Positions 32,573 through 40,474 of a DNA stretch of 64,000 nucleotides are shown in pieces (position 1 is the stretch's first letter; each line of letters begins with the position of its first letter). The stretch covers positions 1-64,000 of the forward strand of contig JAFWGN010000008.1 of NCBI GenBank assembly GCA_017515285.1, in the 5' to 3' direction. The stretch is from Candidatus Saccharimonadota bacterium. GTDB lineage: Bacteria; Patescibacteriota; Saccharimonadia; Saccharimonadales; Saccharimonadaceae. The notes under the pieces are model-generated. The model was not told the DNA's origin, did not search any database, and was given only the letters and a program-made list of their open reading frames with translations. A program made the position numbers and the translations under genes.

Positions 32573-33242
32573 GATTGTCGCGTTGGTGTTGGTGTTTGGG
32601 GCGGTGTTTTTTGCGATTGTTTTTAGTAGCGTGAAACCGGCGGAAGTGGCGGGGAAAGTTTGGACGGAGAGTATGGTGGTCGGGGACCCGGAGACGGCGG
32701 TGAGGCATTATGTGGTTTATACGGATTTGATGTGTCCGTATTGTAATTACTATGCGAAAGTGATTATGGATAATGATTCCGAGTTTAGGGATTATCTTTC
32801 GAGAAATAAAATTGCGTATGAGGTTCGGGTGACGGATATGCTTTATGAGTCGTCGGGGGTGGAGCTTTCGAGGCCGGCGGCGGAGGCGGCGTATTGCGCC
32901 GGACGAGAGGGGAAGTTCTTTGAATTCTATCACGGGTTTTTGGTCGCGATTTTTGAGGATTACTATGAGAAGGGAATTGGTAATTCGAAAACGGCGGCGC
33001 CGATAAAAGACATTGAGAACGCGTATTTTGAGGAGATTGCTGAGGAGGTGGGGGTTAGCGCGGAGTTTAAGACGTGCCTTGAGAACGAGGAAACGGTGGC
33101 GGAGGTTCAAGAAAAGACTAGGAAGGCGGCGACGGTTGCGCAAGGATTGCCGTATTTTGTGTTTGGGAAAATGCAGACGGGGGGATTTGACCCGAGTTGG
33201 GGGTGGAGCGTGGTTCGAAGTATGTTTGATAGCGGGCTTTAA
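32556..33242 (+). CDS. Membrane-anchored DsbA-like thiol oxidoreductase
   Basis: A 228-aa protein: an N-terminal signal-anchor (about residues 5-25), then a thioredoxin-fold domain with active site MCPYCNYYAKV (CPYC), a helical insertion, and the cis-Pro loop QGLPYFVFGK. It should form or shuffle disulfides outside the membrane. ATG 32556 is chosen over an in-frame GTG at 32520. It overlaps the CPTC membrane protein by 17 nt, so the two probably act together. Extracellular Cys in the DGR target (a C near its C-terminus) could be a client, as an inference. Confidence 0.85.
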   Translation: MKRAGRIVALVLVFGAVFFAIVFSSVKPAEVAGKVWTESMVVGDPETAVRHYVVYTDLMCPYCNYYAKVIMDNDSEFRDYLSRNKIAYEVRVTDMLYESSGVELSRPAAEAAYCAGREGKFFEFYHGFLVAIFEDYYEKGIGNSKTAAPIKDIENAYFEEIAEEVGVSAEFKTCLENEETVAEVQEKTRKAATVAQGLPYFVFGKMQTGGFDPSWGWSVVRSMFDSGL

Positions 33243-33264
33243 GGCCGCGGGTTTTGACAAAAGA

Positions 33265-33297
33265 AATCTCGCCCGCTATCTTTATAGGGGCGAGATT
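33265..33297. terminator. Bidirectional terminator between the DsbA-like gene and tRNA-Phe
   Basis: Stem AATCTCGCCC/GGGGCGAGATT with a 12-nt loop. The flanks give short A/T runs on both strands. Confidence 0.65.
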
Positions 33298-33328
33298 ACT
33301 ATCACTTCGTGTTAGTTGTTTCAACAAC

Positions 33329-33404
33329 TGGTGGCTCCGGTCGGACTTGAACCAACGACACAAGGCTCTTCAGGCCTCTGCTCTACCAGCTGAGCTACAG
33401 AGCC
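33329..33404 (-). tRNA. tRNA-Phe (GAA)
   Basis: A 76-nt cloverleaf with acceptor GGCTCTG/CGGAGCC, discriminator A, encoded CCA, D-arm AGCTCAGCTGGTAGAGC, anticodon loop CTGAAGA (anticodon GAA) and T-loop GGTTCAAGTCC. It is divergent from hisS, and the promoters overlap in a 41-bp gap. Confidence 0.96.
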
Positions 33405-33445
33405 AACCTTCTTTATTTTATCACAAAGTGTGCTAAAATAAAAGC

Positions 33446-34717
33446 ATGAAAAAGCTAAATACTTCCCCAATCTCCGGCATGCAAGAACTTTTGCCCGAAA
33501 AGCAGGCCATTTTTAACCAAATGAAACGCCAAATTGAGGAAGTATATCGGCTCCACGGATTTTTGAACATCGAAACGCCCATGATTGACCGAACGGAAAT
33601 CCTGTTCGCGAAGGCGGGTGGAGAAACCGAAAAGCAGATTTATCGAGTCTATAAAACCGGTGAGAGCGCGGAGGAATCGCGCGAAGCGTTGCGTTTCGAC
33701 CACACGGTTCCGCTCGCTCGCTACGTCACCGAACACGAGACTGACCTTGCCTTTCCGTTCCGCGTTTCTCAAATCGGTCGTAACTTCCGCGGCGAACGCG
33801 CGCAAAAGGGGCGTTTTCGCGAATTTTACCAATGCGACATTGACGTCGTTTCTAGGAACTCTTTGCCGATTGAATATGACGTTGACGTTATTTTGACGCT
33901 TTTTGAGGCGCTCGAGAAAATCTTGCCTAGGAAGCGGAAGCTCGTCCGCATTTCGAACCGCAAAATCCTTTCCGGGTTTTTGGAAGAGCTAAACTTGCAG
34001 GAAGTTAAGGACGAAATCTTTTCTATTATCGACCACGCCGAAAAGGTCTTGCCGGAAAAAACCCGCGAGAACCTTGAGTCGCTTAATATCGGCGAAGAGC
34101 GCGTCGCGCAGGTTCTCGCTTTCATCAATCTTTCCGGAAAAAGGGAAGCAGTCCTCGCCGCTCTGCGGGGCTTTGGATTTGAGAACGAGACGTTTAAGGA
34201 AGGACTCGAGGAACTCGACCGAGTGTTCTCACTCCTTGAGTCGCAGGGGCTTGAAAAATCGATTATTCTCGACATGAAAATTATCCGCGGGCTTGATTAT
34301 TATACCGGTACCGTGTTCGAAACGATCCTTCCCGACTTTCCGAAGCTCGGCTCGGTTTGCTCCGGCGGGCGCTATGAAAACCTTGCCGAACTCTATTCAG
34401 AGCAGAAATTCCCCGGCGCCGGGGGGTCGATTGGGCTTACGCGTCTCTTCTCCGTGCTAGACGACAGCGGAATCTTACCGGAAAGCGAAGTCAAAAAACC
34501 GGTTGACCTCGCGATTATTCCGGTTTCTGCTAGTGAAGTTGATTATTGCTTCGGACTTTCGGAGGAGTTGCGGGAAGAGGGAAAAAACGTTGACCTCGTT
34601 CTGGCCGATAAGAAGCTGGGCGATAAATTAAAATATGCTTCTAAAATCGCTGCTTCTGCCATCGTCATCGGTCCAGATGAAGTGGCCTCCGGGAATTATT
34701 CGATTAAGACATTTTGA
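33446..34717 (+). CDS. hisS: Histidyl-tRNA synthetase
   Basis: A 423-aa class II synthetase. Visible are SGMQELLPEKQ, motif 1 around HGFLNIETPM, motif 2 RNFRGERAQKGRFREFYQCDID, the HisA-type loop RGLDYYTGTVFE and motif 3 GGSIGLTRLFSVL. A short C-terminal anticodon-binding domain ends at SGNYSIKTF. Codons are richer in C-ending triplets than neighbouring genes, which may mark separate history or expression level. TAAAAT lies just upstream of the ATG. Confidence 0.95.
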   Translation: MKKLNTSPISGMQELLPEKQAIFNQMKRQIEEVYRLHGFLNIETPMIDRTEILFAKAGGETEKQIYRVYKTGESAEESREALRFDHTVPLARYVTEHETDLAFPFRVSQIGRNFRGERAQKGRFREFYQCDIDVVSRNSLPIEYDVDVILTLFEALEKILPRKRKLVRISNRKILSGFLEELNLQEVKDEIFSIIDHAEKVLPEKTRENLESLNIGEERVAQVLAFINLSGKREAVLAALRGFGFENETFKEGLEELDRVFSLLESQGLEKSIILDMKIIRGLDYYTGTVFETILPDFPKLGSVCSGGRYENLAELYSEQKFPGAGGSIGLTRLFSVLDDSGILPESEVKKPVDLAIIPVSASEVDYCFGLSEELREEGKNVDLVLADKKLGDKLKYASKIAASAIVIGPDEVASGNYSIKTF

Positions 34718-34732
34718 TAGATTTACTAGCTT

Positions 34733-34887
34733 AAAGATAATAATTTTTACGACTAAGAGTCTCACGCAAGCAGCATAAAAAATCATCAGCCTATTTTCTC
34801 CGCGCGGAGACAAGCTCGTGCTCGAAAATGGTGATGATTTTTTATGCTTTTGGTTCGACTCCAAAAGTCGTAAAACTTATTATCTTT
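34733..34887. repeat. Palindromic element family C, copy C1
   Basis: A 155-bp element with nested arms. Outer: AAAGATAATAA...TACGACT with AGTCGTA...TTATTATCTTT. Inner: GCATAAAAAATCATCA with TGATGATTTTTTATGC (perfect 16 bp). Centre: CTCCGCGCGGAG. It lies just after hisS and could also stop its transcript. Confidence 0.88.
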
Positions 34888-34978
34888 AAGCCTCTAATCT
34901 TGCACAACCAACCTAAAAAATCTGATAATTTGCTTTTATGCCTTTCTCGGACACAGCGTCTCGCTGATCCGTCTGCCT

Positions 34979-35135
34979 AAAGATAATAGAGTTTTAGGGC
35001 TATGAGTCTCGCGTCATCAGCCTAAAAAATCATCAGCCTATTTTCTCCGCGCGGAGGCAAGCTCGTGCTCGAAAATGGTGATAATTTTTTAGGCTGTTGG
35101 CTCGACTCCGGAAGCCCTAAAACCCTACTATCTTT
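34979..35135. repeat. Palindromic element family C, copy C2
   Basis: A 157-bp element, direct-repeat partner of C1 about 90 bp away. Outer arms AAAGATAATAG.GTTTTAGGGCT / AGCCCTAAAAC.CTACTATCTTT and inner arms AGCCTAAAAAATCATCA / TGATAATTTTTTAGGCT. Compared with C1, stem bases changed on both sides (ACGACT/AGTCGT versus AGGGCT/AGCCCT; GCAT/ATGC versus GCCT/AGGC), so pairing is conserved. Confidence 0.88.
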
Positions 35136-35211
35136 AAGCTCCAATCTCCGTCGAGTTCTTGAAGGGCGCAAAAGCAAATTATAACCAAAAGCAAAGCAAA
35201 TTAAAAGTGGG

Positions 35212-35240
35212 TTGACGGCGGGAAACGTAAGGATTATAAT
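35212..35240 (+). promoter_or_regulatory. Promoter of the DGR target gene
   Basis: TTGACG (35212-35217), a 17-nt spacer and TATAAT (35235-35240), then AGGAGG (35256-35261) 4 nt before the ATG at 35266. This gene has a conventional leader and strong SD, unlike the many leaderless genes. Confidence 0.8.
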
Positions 35241-35265
35241 AGTGCTTATGAACATAGGAGGACAA

Positions 35266-37860
35266 ATGAGCCACAACCATAATTTAGGCAAAATTAATGA
35301 AACCGAGATTTTTGGGCGGCTTTTGCGCGGAACGATCGCAGCGTCGCTTGTTTTTGCGCTCGGTTTCTTAATTGTGCCATATATATTAACAGAAGTTTCG
35401 GCGACGACGGCGTCAACGGACGTAACGTGGGCGGGGATTTCGCTAGAGCTCGACCCAGATTATGCGGCGACGCAAGGTGGGGAATCGCCGACAGCGTTGA
35501 CGCACGGGGACGTCGCGTTCGGTGAGGTTACGCCGACGAGTCGCGACACGACTACCGGCGCTTACGGGACGCAAAAGGTCGCGAAAAAGACGATTCGGGT
35601 CGTTACGAACGGAAAATATTATAACGTTTTCCTTTCGATGGGCGACGATGAGTCAAACTCGCTCAAGATTGAGGCGAACGATTCGGACCAGACGATTCCG
35701 GCGACACTCGGAACTTGGAGCACGCCGGCGGCGTTTAGCCAGAGCGGGTGGGGATACGCGGTGCCGGGTTCGACCGTTACGGGAGCGGGTTTCGCGACAC
35801 TTGCGACCTATAATGCGTATGACGACAATCTCGCGGGGTCGAGTAGCGACAACTTGACCAAGACCGGGACAGGGTCGGGATTTTATAACACGGGGACTTG
35901 GGCGGCGGTGCCGACGTTCGGGAATGCGCAACAAATCTGGAAGGCGAGTAACGCGTCCGGATTCTCTTCCGGCTCGACGTTTGACGTCTATTATTCCTTG
36001 ATGGCGGACGCGAGTGTCATGTCCGGGGTCTATGAAAACACGATTGTCTATACGGCGATGGCGTCTTCTTCCGACCTTGATACGGTTTCGACGAACCTTT
36101 CGAGGAGCGAGGAAATCGTTACTTCGGGGACGGTCGAGACGATTAAAATCGACTTTACGACGACCGAAACCTTGGCTTCGAACGACGTTAAAGTCTATCT
36201 CGTTCCACACAAGGTTTTTGCCGGGTCGAACGGTTACACGGTAAACAGCCTTTCGACAACGGATTATAACCAATGCGCGGTTACCGCGGTGACGACGGGG
36301 ACGGGGGCGGCGACGATTACCTGTACGATGCCGAACATCGGAGCGACTGCGACTGGCGACACGATTGCGGTGGCGGGAGATAACAGTAGCCTTGCTGCGG
36401 ATAATGCGAACGTGAAGGGGGAATATGACTTTTGGGTCAGGGTTTCCACTATGGACCAGACGCTTGATTATATCTCCCAATACAAACTCAATTCGGTGAA
36501 TGCGCCGGCGGCGACGTATATCGGGTTGCAATCAAAGAGAACTTCGACGAATGGTGGTGGCTACTACGTTTCTACTATGCAGGAAATGACTACGAGTGTT
36601 TGCAAAAACACCAACATGTGGGGTACCGGTGTATTAACCTATGATTCTACAACTCTAGCGGCTAATGGCAACGACGCCCGCGTCTATGACTATACTGGTT
36701 CTGGCACTCCTCTCGCTTCGACAGCAAACGCTTCCGCCGCGATTGGTGTTGGTACCTTCCTCCTCGGTGACAATCGCGAGACGGTGACTTCCGGTGGACA
36801 GAGCGGGACAAACTATAAAACTTACCTTGTTCGGAGACTCGCAGACGGGCACTGTTGGATGGTTCAGAACCTCGACCTTAACCTCGCGGACTTTACGAGC
36901 GGGAAGAGTAAGCGCCTCACCTCCGAGAACACCAATCTTAACACCAAGGACATTTGGATTCCTGACGCAAAAATGACGGCGGCAAAGACTACGCTTGAAC
37001 CTGGTCCTTCCGGCGGTCTCTCGGGTCTCTCCGTCTCCACTTACCAATTCCAATCCCGCAATAGCTTCGGCCCGAACCTTTACTGGGGAAGTAGGTATCA
37101 AGCAAATACTACCACCGACAACACCGGCACCGCTAATAATAACGGTCTCGTCATCGCAAACAACGCCAACTCTAACTTCGCTCGTTCCTATAATAACGAT
37201 TACGCCTACCTTACCGGCACGCAAAACGTTAAGAACGTCGCGGAATGTGCCAAAATCACGAATAATGAGGCGGTCTGGAGCGGTTACTGCCAACAGAACG
37301 GCCAAATCGGAAACGCTGGCGGTTCCCTTACTTCCGCCACTTCAAGCGACGGCACCACGCAGGACACCACCTGGCAACCAAGTAGTATCACTAGCGACAC
37401 TGCCACTACCTTCACTATGCGCGGTTCGAATTATCTCGGTGATTATTACAACTGGTATGCCGCTACCGCGGAGACCGGAAGTTACACCACCACTTCCGGC
37501 AACATCCAAGACGACATCTGCCCCAAAGGTTGGCGATTACCTACCAACTCCGGCGAAGGTTCTTGGGACGACCTCATTAAGACTACCTACCAATTAACAA
37601 CAAGCTACGGATACACGGCCAATAACCGCAAAGCTCTTAACAAAATCATGCAGCTTCCGCTCTCTATTCCGTTCGCCGGGAACTATGAGTGGGCTAACGG
37701 CGCACTTAACAATAGGGGCAGCAACGGGGTCTATTGGTCCTCTACACCGTATTCTGCTGGAGGAGCGCACGCCCTGGGCATGAATTATGGCGGCTACTTG
37801 TCTGCGCAGCTCGGCAACGATAAGGTGGGCGGCTTTACTATCCGTTGCGTCGCCGAGTAG
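35266..37860 (+). CDS. DGR target: secreted protein with diversified C-terminal lectin-like (FISUMP-type) domain
   Basis: An 864-aa exported protein. A hydrophobic segment (about 24-42, TIAASLVFALGFLIVPYIL) followed by SATTAS is the signal peptide or anchor. The middle (about 50-420) is Thr/Ser/Gly-rich beta sequence, possibly pilin- or Ig-like. The C-terminal part (about 430-864) has the C-type-lectin-like pattern GHCWMVQNLD...CPKGWRLPT...YWSSTPY...IRCVAE seen in FISUMP proteins and DGR variable proteins. The VR encodes the last 66 residues. ATG 35266 is set by AGGAGG. It is likely a surface-displayed ligand-binding protein; the ligand is unknown. Confidence 0.88.
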   Translation: MSHNHNLGKINETEIFGRLLRGTIAASLVFALGFLIVPYILTEVSATTASTDVTWAGISLELDPDYAATQGGESPTALTHGDVAFGEVTPTSRDTTTGAYGTQKVAKKTIRVVTNGKYYNVFLSMGDDESNSLKIEANDSDQTIPATLGTWSTPAAFSQSGWGYAVPGSTVTGAGFATLATYNAYDDNLAGSSSDNLTKTGTGSGFYNTGTWAAVPTFGNAQQIWKASNASGFSSGSTFDVYYSLMADASVMSGVYENTIVYTAMASSSDLDTVSTNLSRSEEIVTSGTVETIKIDFTTTETLASNDVKVYLVPHKVFAGSNGYTVNSLSTTDYNQCAVTAVTTGTGAATITCTMPNIGATATGDTIAVAGDNSSLAADNANVKGEYDFWVRVSTMDQTLDYISQYKLNSVNAPAATYIGLQSKRTSTNGGGYYVSTMQEMTTSVCKNTNMWGTGVLTYDSTTLAANGNDARVYDYTGSGTPLASTANASAAIGVGTFLLGDNRETVTSGGQSGTNYKTYLVRRLADGHCWMVQNLDLNLADFTSGKSKRLTSENTNLNTKDIWIPDAKMTAAKTTLEPGPSGGLSGLSVSTYQFQSRNSFGPNLYWGSRYQANTTTDNTGTANNNGLVIANNANSNFARSYNNDYAYLTGTQNVKNVAECAKITNNEAVWSGYCQQNGQIGNAGGSLTSATSSDGTTQDTTWQPSSITSDTATTFTMRGSNYLGDYYNWYAATAETGSYTTTSGNIQDDICPKGWRLPTNSGEGSWDDLIKTTYQLTTSYGYTANNRKALNKIMQLPLSIPFAGNYEWANGALNNRGSNGVYWSSTPYSAGGAHALGMNYGGYLSAQLGNDKVGGFTIRCVAE

Positions 37861-37877
37861 GTGTTCCGCCCCGCGTA
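37659..37877 (+). repeat. DGR variable repeat (VR)
   Basis: 219 bp at the 3' end of the target gene, including the stop codon and 17 bp beyond. It matches the TR (40035-40253, minus strand) at 200 positions. All 19 differences are at TR adenines: 10 to G, 5 to T, 4 to C. They fall in 13 codons and change 12 amino acids, nine of them Asn (AAY) in the TR. No insertion or deletion is seen. The last roughly 50 bp, including GTGTTCCGCCCCGCGTA, are unchanged and should contain the IMH. Confidence 0.97.
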
Positions 37878-37905
37878 TTCCCCGGAAATGGGGCAATAGG
37901 CGGGG
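37869..37905 (+). promoter_or_regulatory. GC-rich hairpin at the VR 3' end (DGR target hairpin)
   Basis: Nested stem CCCCGC / TATT CCCC - GGAAAT - GGGG C AATA / GCGGGG. It starts in the identical VR/TR tail and continues 28 bp past it. DNA hairpins just after the VR are known to help retrohoming in the Bordetella phage DGR. The TR copy lacks the right arm, so the hairpin marks the recipient only. Confidence 0.75.
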
Positions 37906-37959
37906 AGGTCGCAAGAAAAATTAACAAATAAGCTCAAAATGATGAAAGGAGAGCGAAAG

Positions 37960-38781
37960 ATGGCTGAACAACCAAGCCTCAGTAATTACAACAAACGTAA
38001 AGAACGCAAAGAATACTTCGAAAGGAAGGAGAAAGTCCAGGAACAGGAGAAGGGGAACTTCGACCGAATTATCTTCATTAGGGGAACGGGAGGATTTTGG
38101 GTCGTGATTGGACACTCCGCGGTGATTCTCGCGAACAAAATCGGAAAGGACCTCAAGATGCGCGTTCCGCTCAGGAACGACTCGGACTATGACTTTAAGT
38201 CCAAGGAGGGGAAGATTTCGATCAGGAACCTTGAGTTCTACAAGAAAAAACTTTTGGAATCGGGACTTGTGACGGAGAAACGGGGAACTAGCGATATTTA
38301 TGAGCTTCAGCTCGTCAAACCGATTTCTCCGACGGAGTTTGAAGTGCTTGCGCAGGCGAAAGAGCTCAAGAAGAAACAACTTGAGGAAGAGGTTTTAAAG
38401 AGTGTACCAATGCCGAAGACGCACGCGAACATTACGGAAGTGGTCCGAGCAGCGCTTAAAATATATTCTAAATATACCAATAAAGATGCGAAGGAAATAT
38501 TTGGGAGTAAAGTGATGAATGAGCTTCGCTCGGCGCAAAAGGTGCTCCTTATGACGTGTCTTGAGGATTTGCCTTTCGCCTTTGGATTGCAGAAAATTAA
38601 AACGTATCTTTCACACGCACAAGCCGGAGTGATGCAAATGATGGAACTCGGGATTTGGAACGTGGAGGATGCGGCCGCGATTGCTACGGGGATTATTGAG
38701 ACAAGAACGTCGCTTGAACGAGAAGAAAAACAAGCGATTGAAGATATGAATAAAAGAGCGGAGGATTCTAGTGATGAATAA
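37960..38781 (+). CDS. DGR accessory protein: MutS domain-I-like N-terminus with helical (Avd-like) C-terminus
   Basis: A 273-aa basic protein. After a charged helix (about 10-35), residues about 38-135 (IIFIRGTGGFWVVIGHSAVILANKIGKDL...FYKKKLLESGLV) resemble the mismatch-recognition domain I of MutS, a module remembered from some CPR DGR accessory proteins. Residues about 145-265 are purely helical, like the four-helix Avd that binds TR RNA and the reverse transcriptase. AAAGGAG sets ATG 37960. Its end overlaps the RT start by 8 nt, so the two are coupled. The split into two known modules is an inference. Confidence 0.65.
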   Translation: MAEQPSLSNYNKRKERKEYFERKEKVQEQEKGNFDRIIFIRGTGGFWVVIGHSAVILANKIGKDLKMRVPLRNDSDYDFKSKEGKISIRNLEFYKKKLLESGLVTEKRGTSDIYELQLVKPISPTEFEVLAQAKELKKKQLEEEVLKSVPMPKTHANITEVVRAALKIYSKYTNKDAKEIFGSKVMNELRSAQKVLLMTCLEDLPFAFGLQKIKTYLSHAQAGVMQMMELGIWNVEDAAAIATGIIETRTSLEREEKQAIEDMNKRAEDSSDE

Positions 38782-39946
38782 GAAGATAAAGTGTAATCAC
38801 CGATTAGAATTCACCTATTCCGAAGAGTGGAAAAATTTAGTTGGCCCGAAGGAAAATATTGAAAGTTGGCTCCTCGCAGAACTTTATAAAGCGTTTTATA
38901 ATGCGCGGAAAGCGAAACGAGGAACAAACGACGAGCAGAGGTTCGAAAATAGGTTGGACGCGAACCTCTTGCTCCTTCGGGAAGAGATTTTGGATCGGAG
39001 CTATAAACCGAAATGTGGAATTGCGTTCATTATTCACGACCCGGTGATGCGCGAGATTTTCGCGGCGCCGTTTCGGGACAGAGTGATTCATCATTTCCTT
39101 TATAATCAAGTGGCGGAGTGGTGGGATCGGAGACTGATACACGATTGTTATTCATGTCGAGTCGGGAAAGGAACGCTGTTTGGGATTAAACGATTTTCCC
39201 ATCACATGAAGAGCGCGTCGAAGAACTTTCAGAAGAAGACGTATGTGATTAAAATGGATGTTCAAGGGTATTTTATGAGCCTTCCGAGGAAGAAACTTTA
39301 TGAGAGAGTATGCTGGGGGCTTAAACGACAATTTCCATACGGCGGGCCGAAATATCAGATTATCAAGTTTCTTTGGAAACAAGTGATTTTCGACGACCCG
39401 ACGAGGGGAGTGGAGAGGCGGGGCAACCTTAAAGAGTGGGACATTTTACCGAAGACGAAAAGTTTATTCGCGCAACCGCCGGGGAAAGGAATCGTGATTG
39501 GGAATCTTTCGTCACAACTTTTGTCGAACATTTATCTCGACCAGCTCGACCGGTTTGTTAAATATGACCTCGGGTATAAACACTACGGGAGGTATGTGGA
39601 CGATTTTTATGTTATGGTGACGGAGGAGGAGCTCACGCGGGCGAAACGGGATATTGAGAGGATTGCGATGTTTCTGACGACGTTGGAGCTTCGGATGCAC
39701 CCGAAGAAAACGAAGGTGCAGGAAATTCACCGGGGGATGGCGTTTCTTGGGAGCGTGGTTTATCCGGGGAGGACGGTCCCGGGGCCGAGGGTGACGAAAA
39801 ATTACATGAAGGCGGCGATTGAAGTTGAGAGTGGGATTAGGGGGATTGACTCGCTCGTATCTTATATGGGGCTTTTTAAGCACTTAAATGCTAGAAAAAC
39901 GCAAAAAGGTATTTTCAAAAAGGTTGGGTGGGAGTATAATATATAG
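38774..39946 (+). CDS. DGR reverse transcriptase
   Basis: A 390-aa group II-intron-like RT without maturase or endonuclease domains. Fingers/palm motifs are in order: FRDRVIHHFLYNQ, KRFSHHMK, VIKMDVQGYFMSLP (first catalytic Asp), KGIVIGNLSSQLLSNIYLDQLD, HYGRYVDDFYVMV (YVDD catalytic Asp pair) and MAFLGSVV. The IGNLSSQ variant of motif 4, in place of QGxxxSP, is diagnostic for DGR RTs and linked to adenine-specific infidelity. It copies TR RNA into mutated cDNA. A bidirectional terminator follows the stop. Confidence 0.96.
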   Translation: MNKKIKCNHRLEFTYSEEWKNLVGPKENIESWLLAELYKAFYNARKAKRGTNDEQRFENRLDANLLLLREEILDRSYKPKCGIAFIIHDPVMREIFAAPFRDRVIHHFLYNQVAEWWDRRLIHDCYSCRVGKGTLFGIKRFSHHMKSASKNFQKKTYVIKMDVQGYFMSLPRKKLYERVCWGLKRQFPYGGPKYQIIKFLWKQVIFDDPTRGVERRGNLKEWDILPKTKSLFAQPPGKGIVIGNLSSQLLSNIYLDQLDRFVKYDLGYKHYGRYVDDFYVMVTEEELTRAKRDIERIAMFLTTLELRMHPKKTKVQEIHRGMAFLGSVVYPGRTVPGPRVTKNYMKAAIEVESGIRGIDSLVSYMGLFKHLNARKTQKGIFKKVGWEYNI

Positions 39947-39961
39947 TGCTTATGTCCATAT

Positions 39962-39994
39962 AAAAACCGGGTTCGATGAGAGCCCGGTTTTTTT
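39962..39994. terminator. Bidirectional terminator between RT and TR transcripts
   Basis: Perfect stem AAAAACCGGG/CCCGGTTTTT with T7 on the plus strand and T5 on the minus strand. It can end the target-accessory-RT transcript and the convergent TR RNA. Confidence 0.88.
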
Positions 39995-40468
39995 GTTGGT
40001 TGTTGGGTTTTGAGGTTTTTATCTCGCGGGGGAGTACGCGGGGCGGAACACCTACTCGGCGACGCAACGGATAGTTAAGCCGTTCACCTTATTGTTGCCG
40101 TTCTGCGCATTCAAGTTGCCGCCATAATTCATGTTCAGGTTGTGCGCTCCTTCAGCAGAATACGGTGTAGAGGACCAATAGTTCCCGTTGTTGCCCCTAT
40201 TGTTAAGTGCGCCGTTAGTCCATTCATAGTTCCCGGCGAACGGAATAGAGAGCAAAGGAGCTCGGTGCAGCCAAGAGAAGCGTCTTTCGGGCGACCGTGA
40301 GCTGTCGCTCTCGGTCGATATTATGACCTCGCCTAGTTTATGCTGAACTTTGGGGTTGATTCCTCGGGTCGCACGAATTCGGCAAGGGCGCTTCTGTATT
40401 CCCCGTTGAGGAACCGAAAGAAAAGGGAATTTCAAGGGGGTCATCCTCGACCTCCGGCTTAGCCTCTA
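39995..40468 (-). ncRNA. Template RNA of the DGR (TR transcript)
   Basis: Defined by the promoter at 40475-40503 and the terminator at 39962-39994, giving an RNA of about 475 nt with a roughly 215-nt 5' leader before the TR. The leader is G+C-rich and structured (for example GACCGAGAGCGACAGCTCACGGTCGCCCG). An ORF runs through it in the TR frame, but it is explained by TR being a copy of coding sequence. Ends are inferred. Confidence 0.7.
40035..40253 (-). repeat. DGR template repeat (TR)
   Basis: 219 bp, minus strand, 89 bp past the RT stop and inverted relative to VR and RT. It reads as VR with Asn codons (AAC/AAT) at the diversified sites, giving for instance NNGNYWSS where VR has SNGVYWSS. 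Just past the shared tail (GCGTA) TR has C where VR has T, then TCCCC in both; such IMH/IMH* differences give direction to retrohoming. Confidence 0.97.
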
Positions 40469-40474
40469 TATATT

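Noticed and set aside
34628-35291. Two minus-strand ORFs sharing a peptide with PRGENRLMIF
   Set aside because: They share it because both cross a family C element. Neither has a start signal, and stems covary rather than codons.
37659-40253. Treating VR/TR as an ordinary gene duplication
   Set aside because: All 19 differences are at TR adenines with no indels; random divergence after duplication would hit all bases and third codon positions.
40052-40444. A 130-codon minus-strand ORF running through the TR
   Set aside because: Its second half is open only because the TR copies the VR coding frame, and its first half has no RBS and reads as low-complexity sequence. It is better explained as template RNA.
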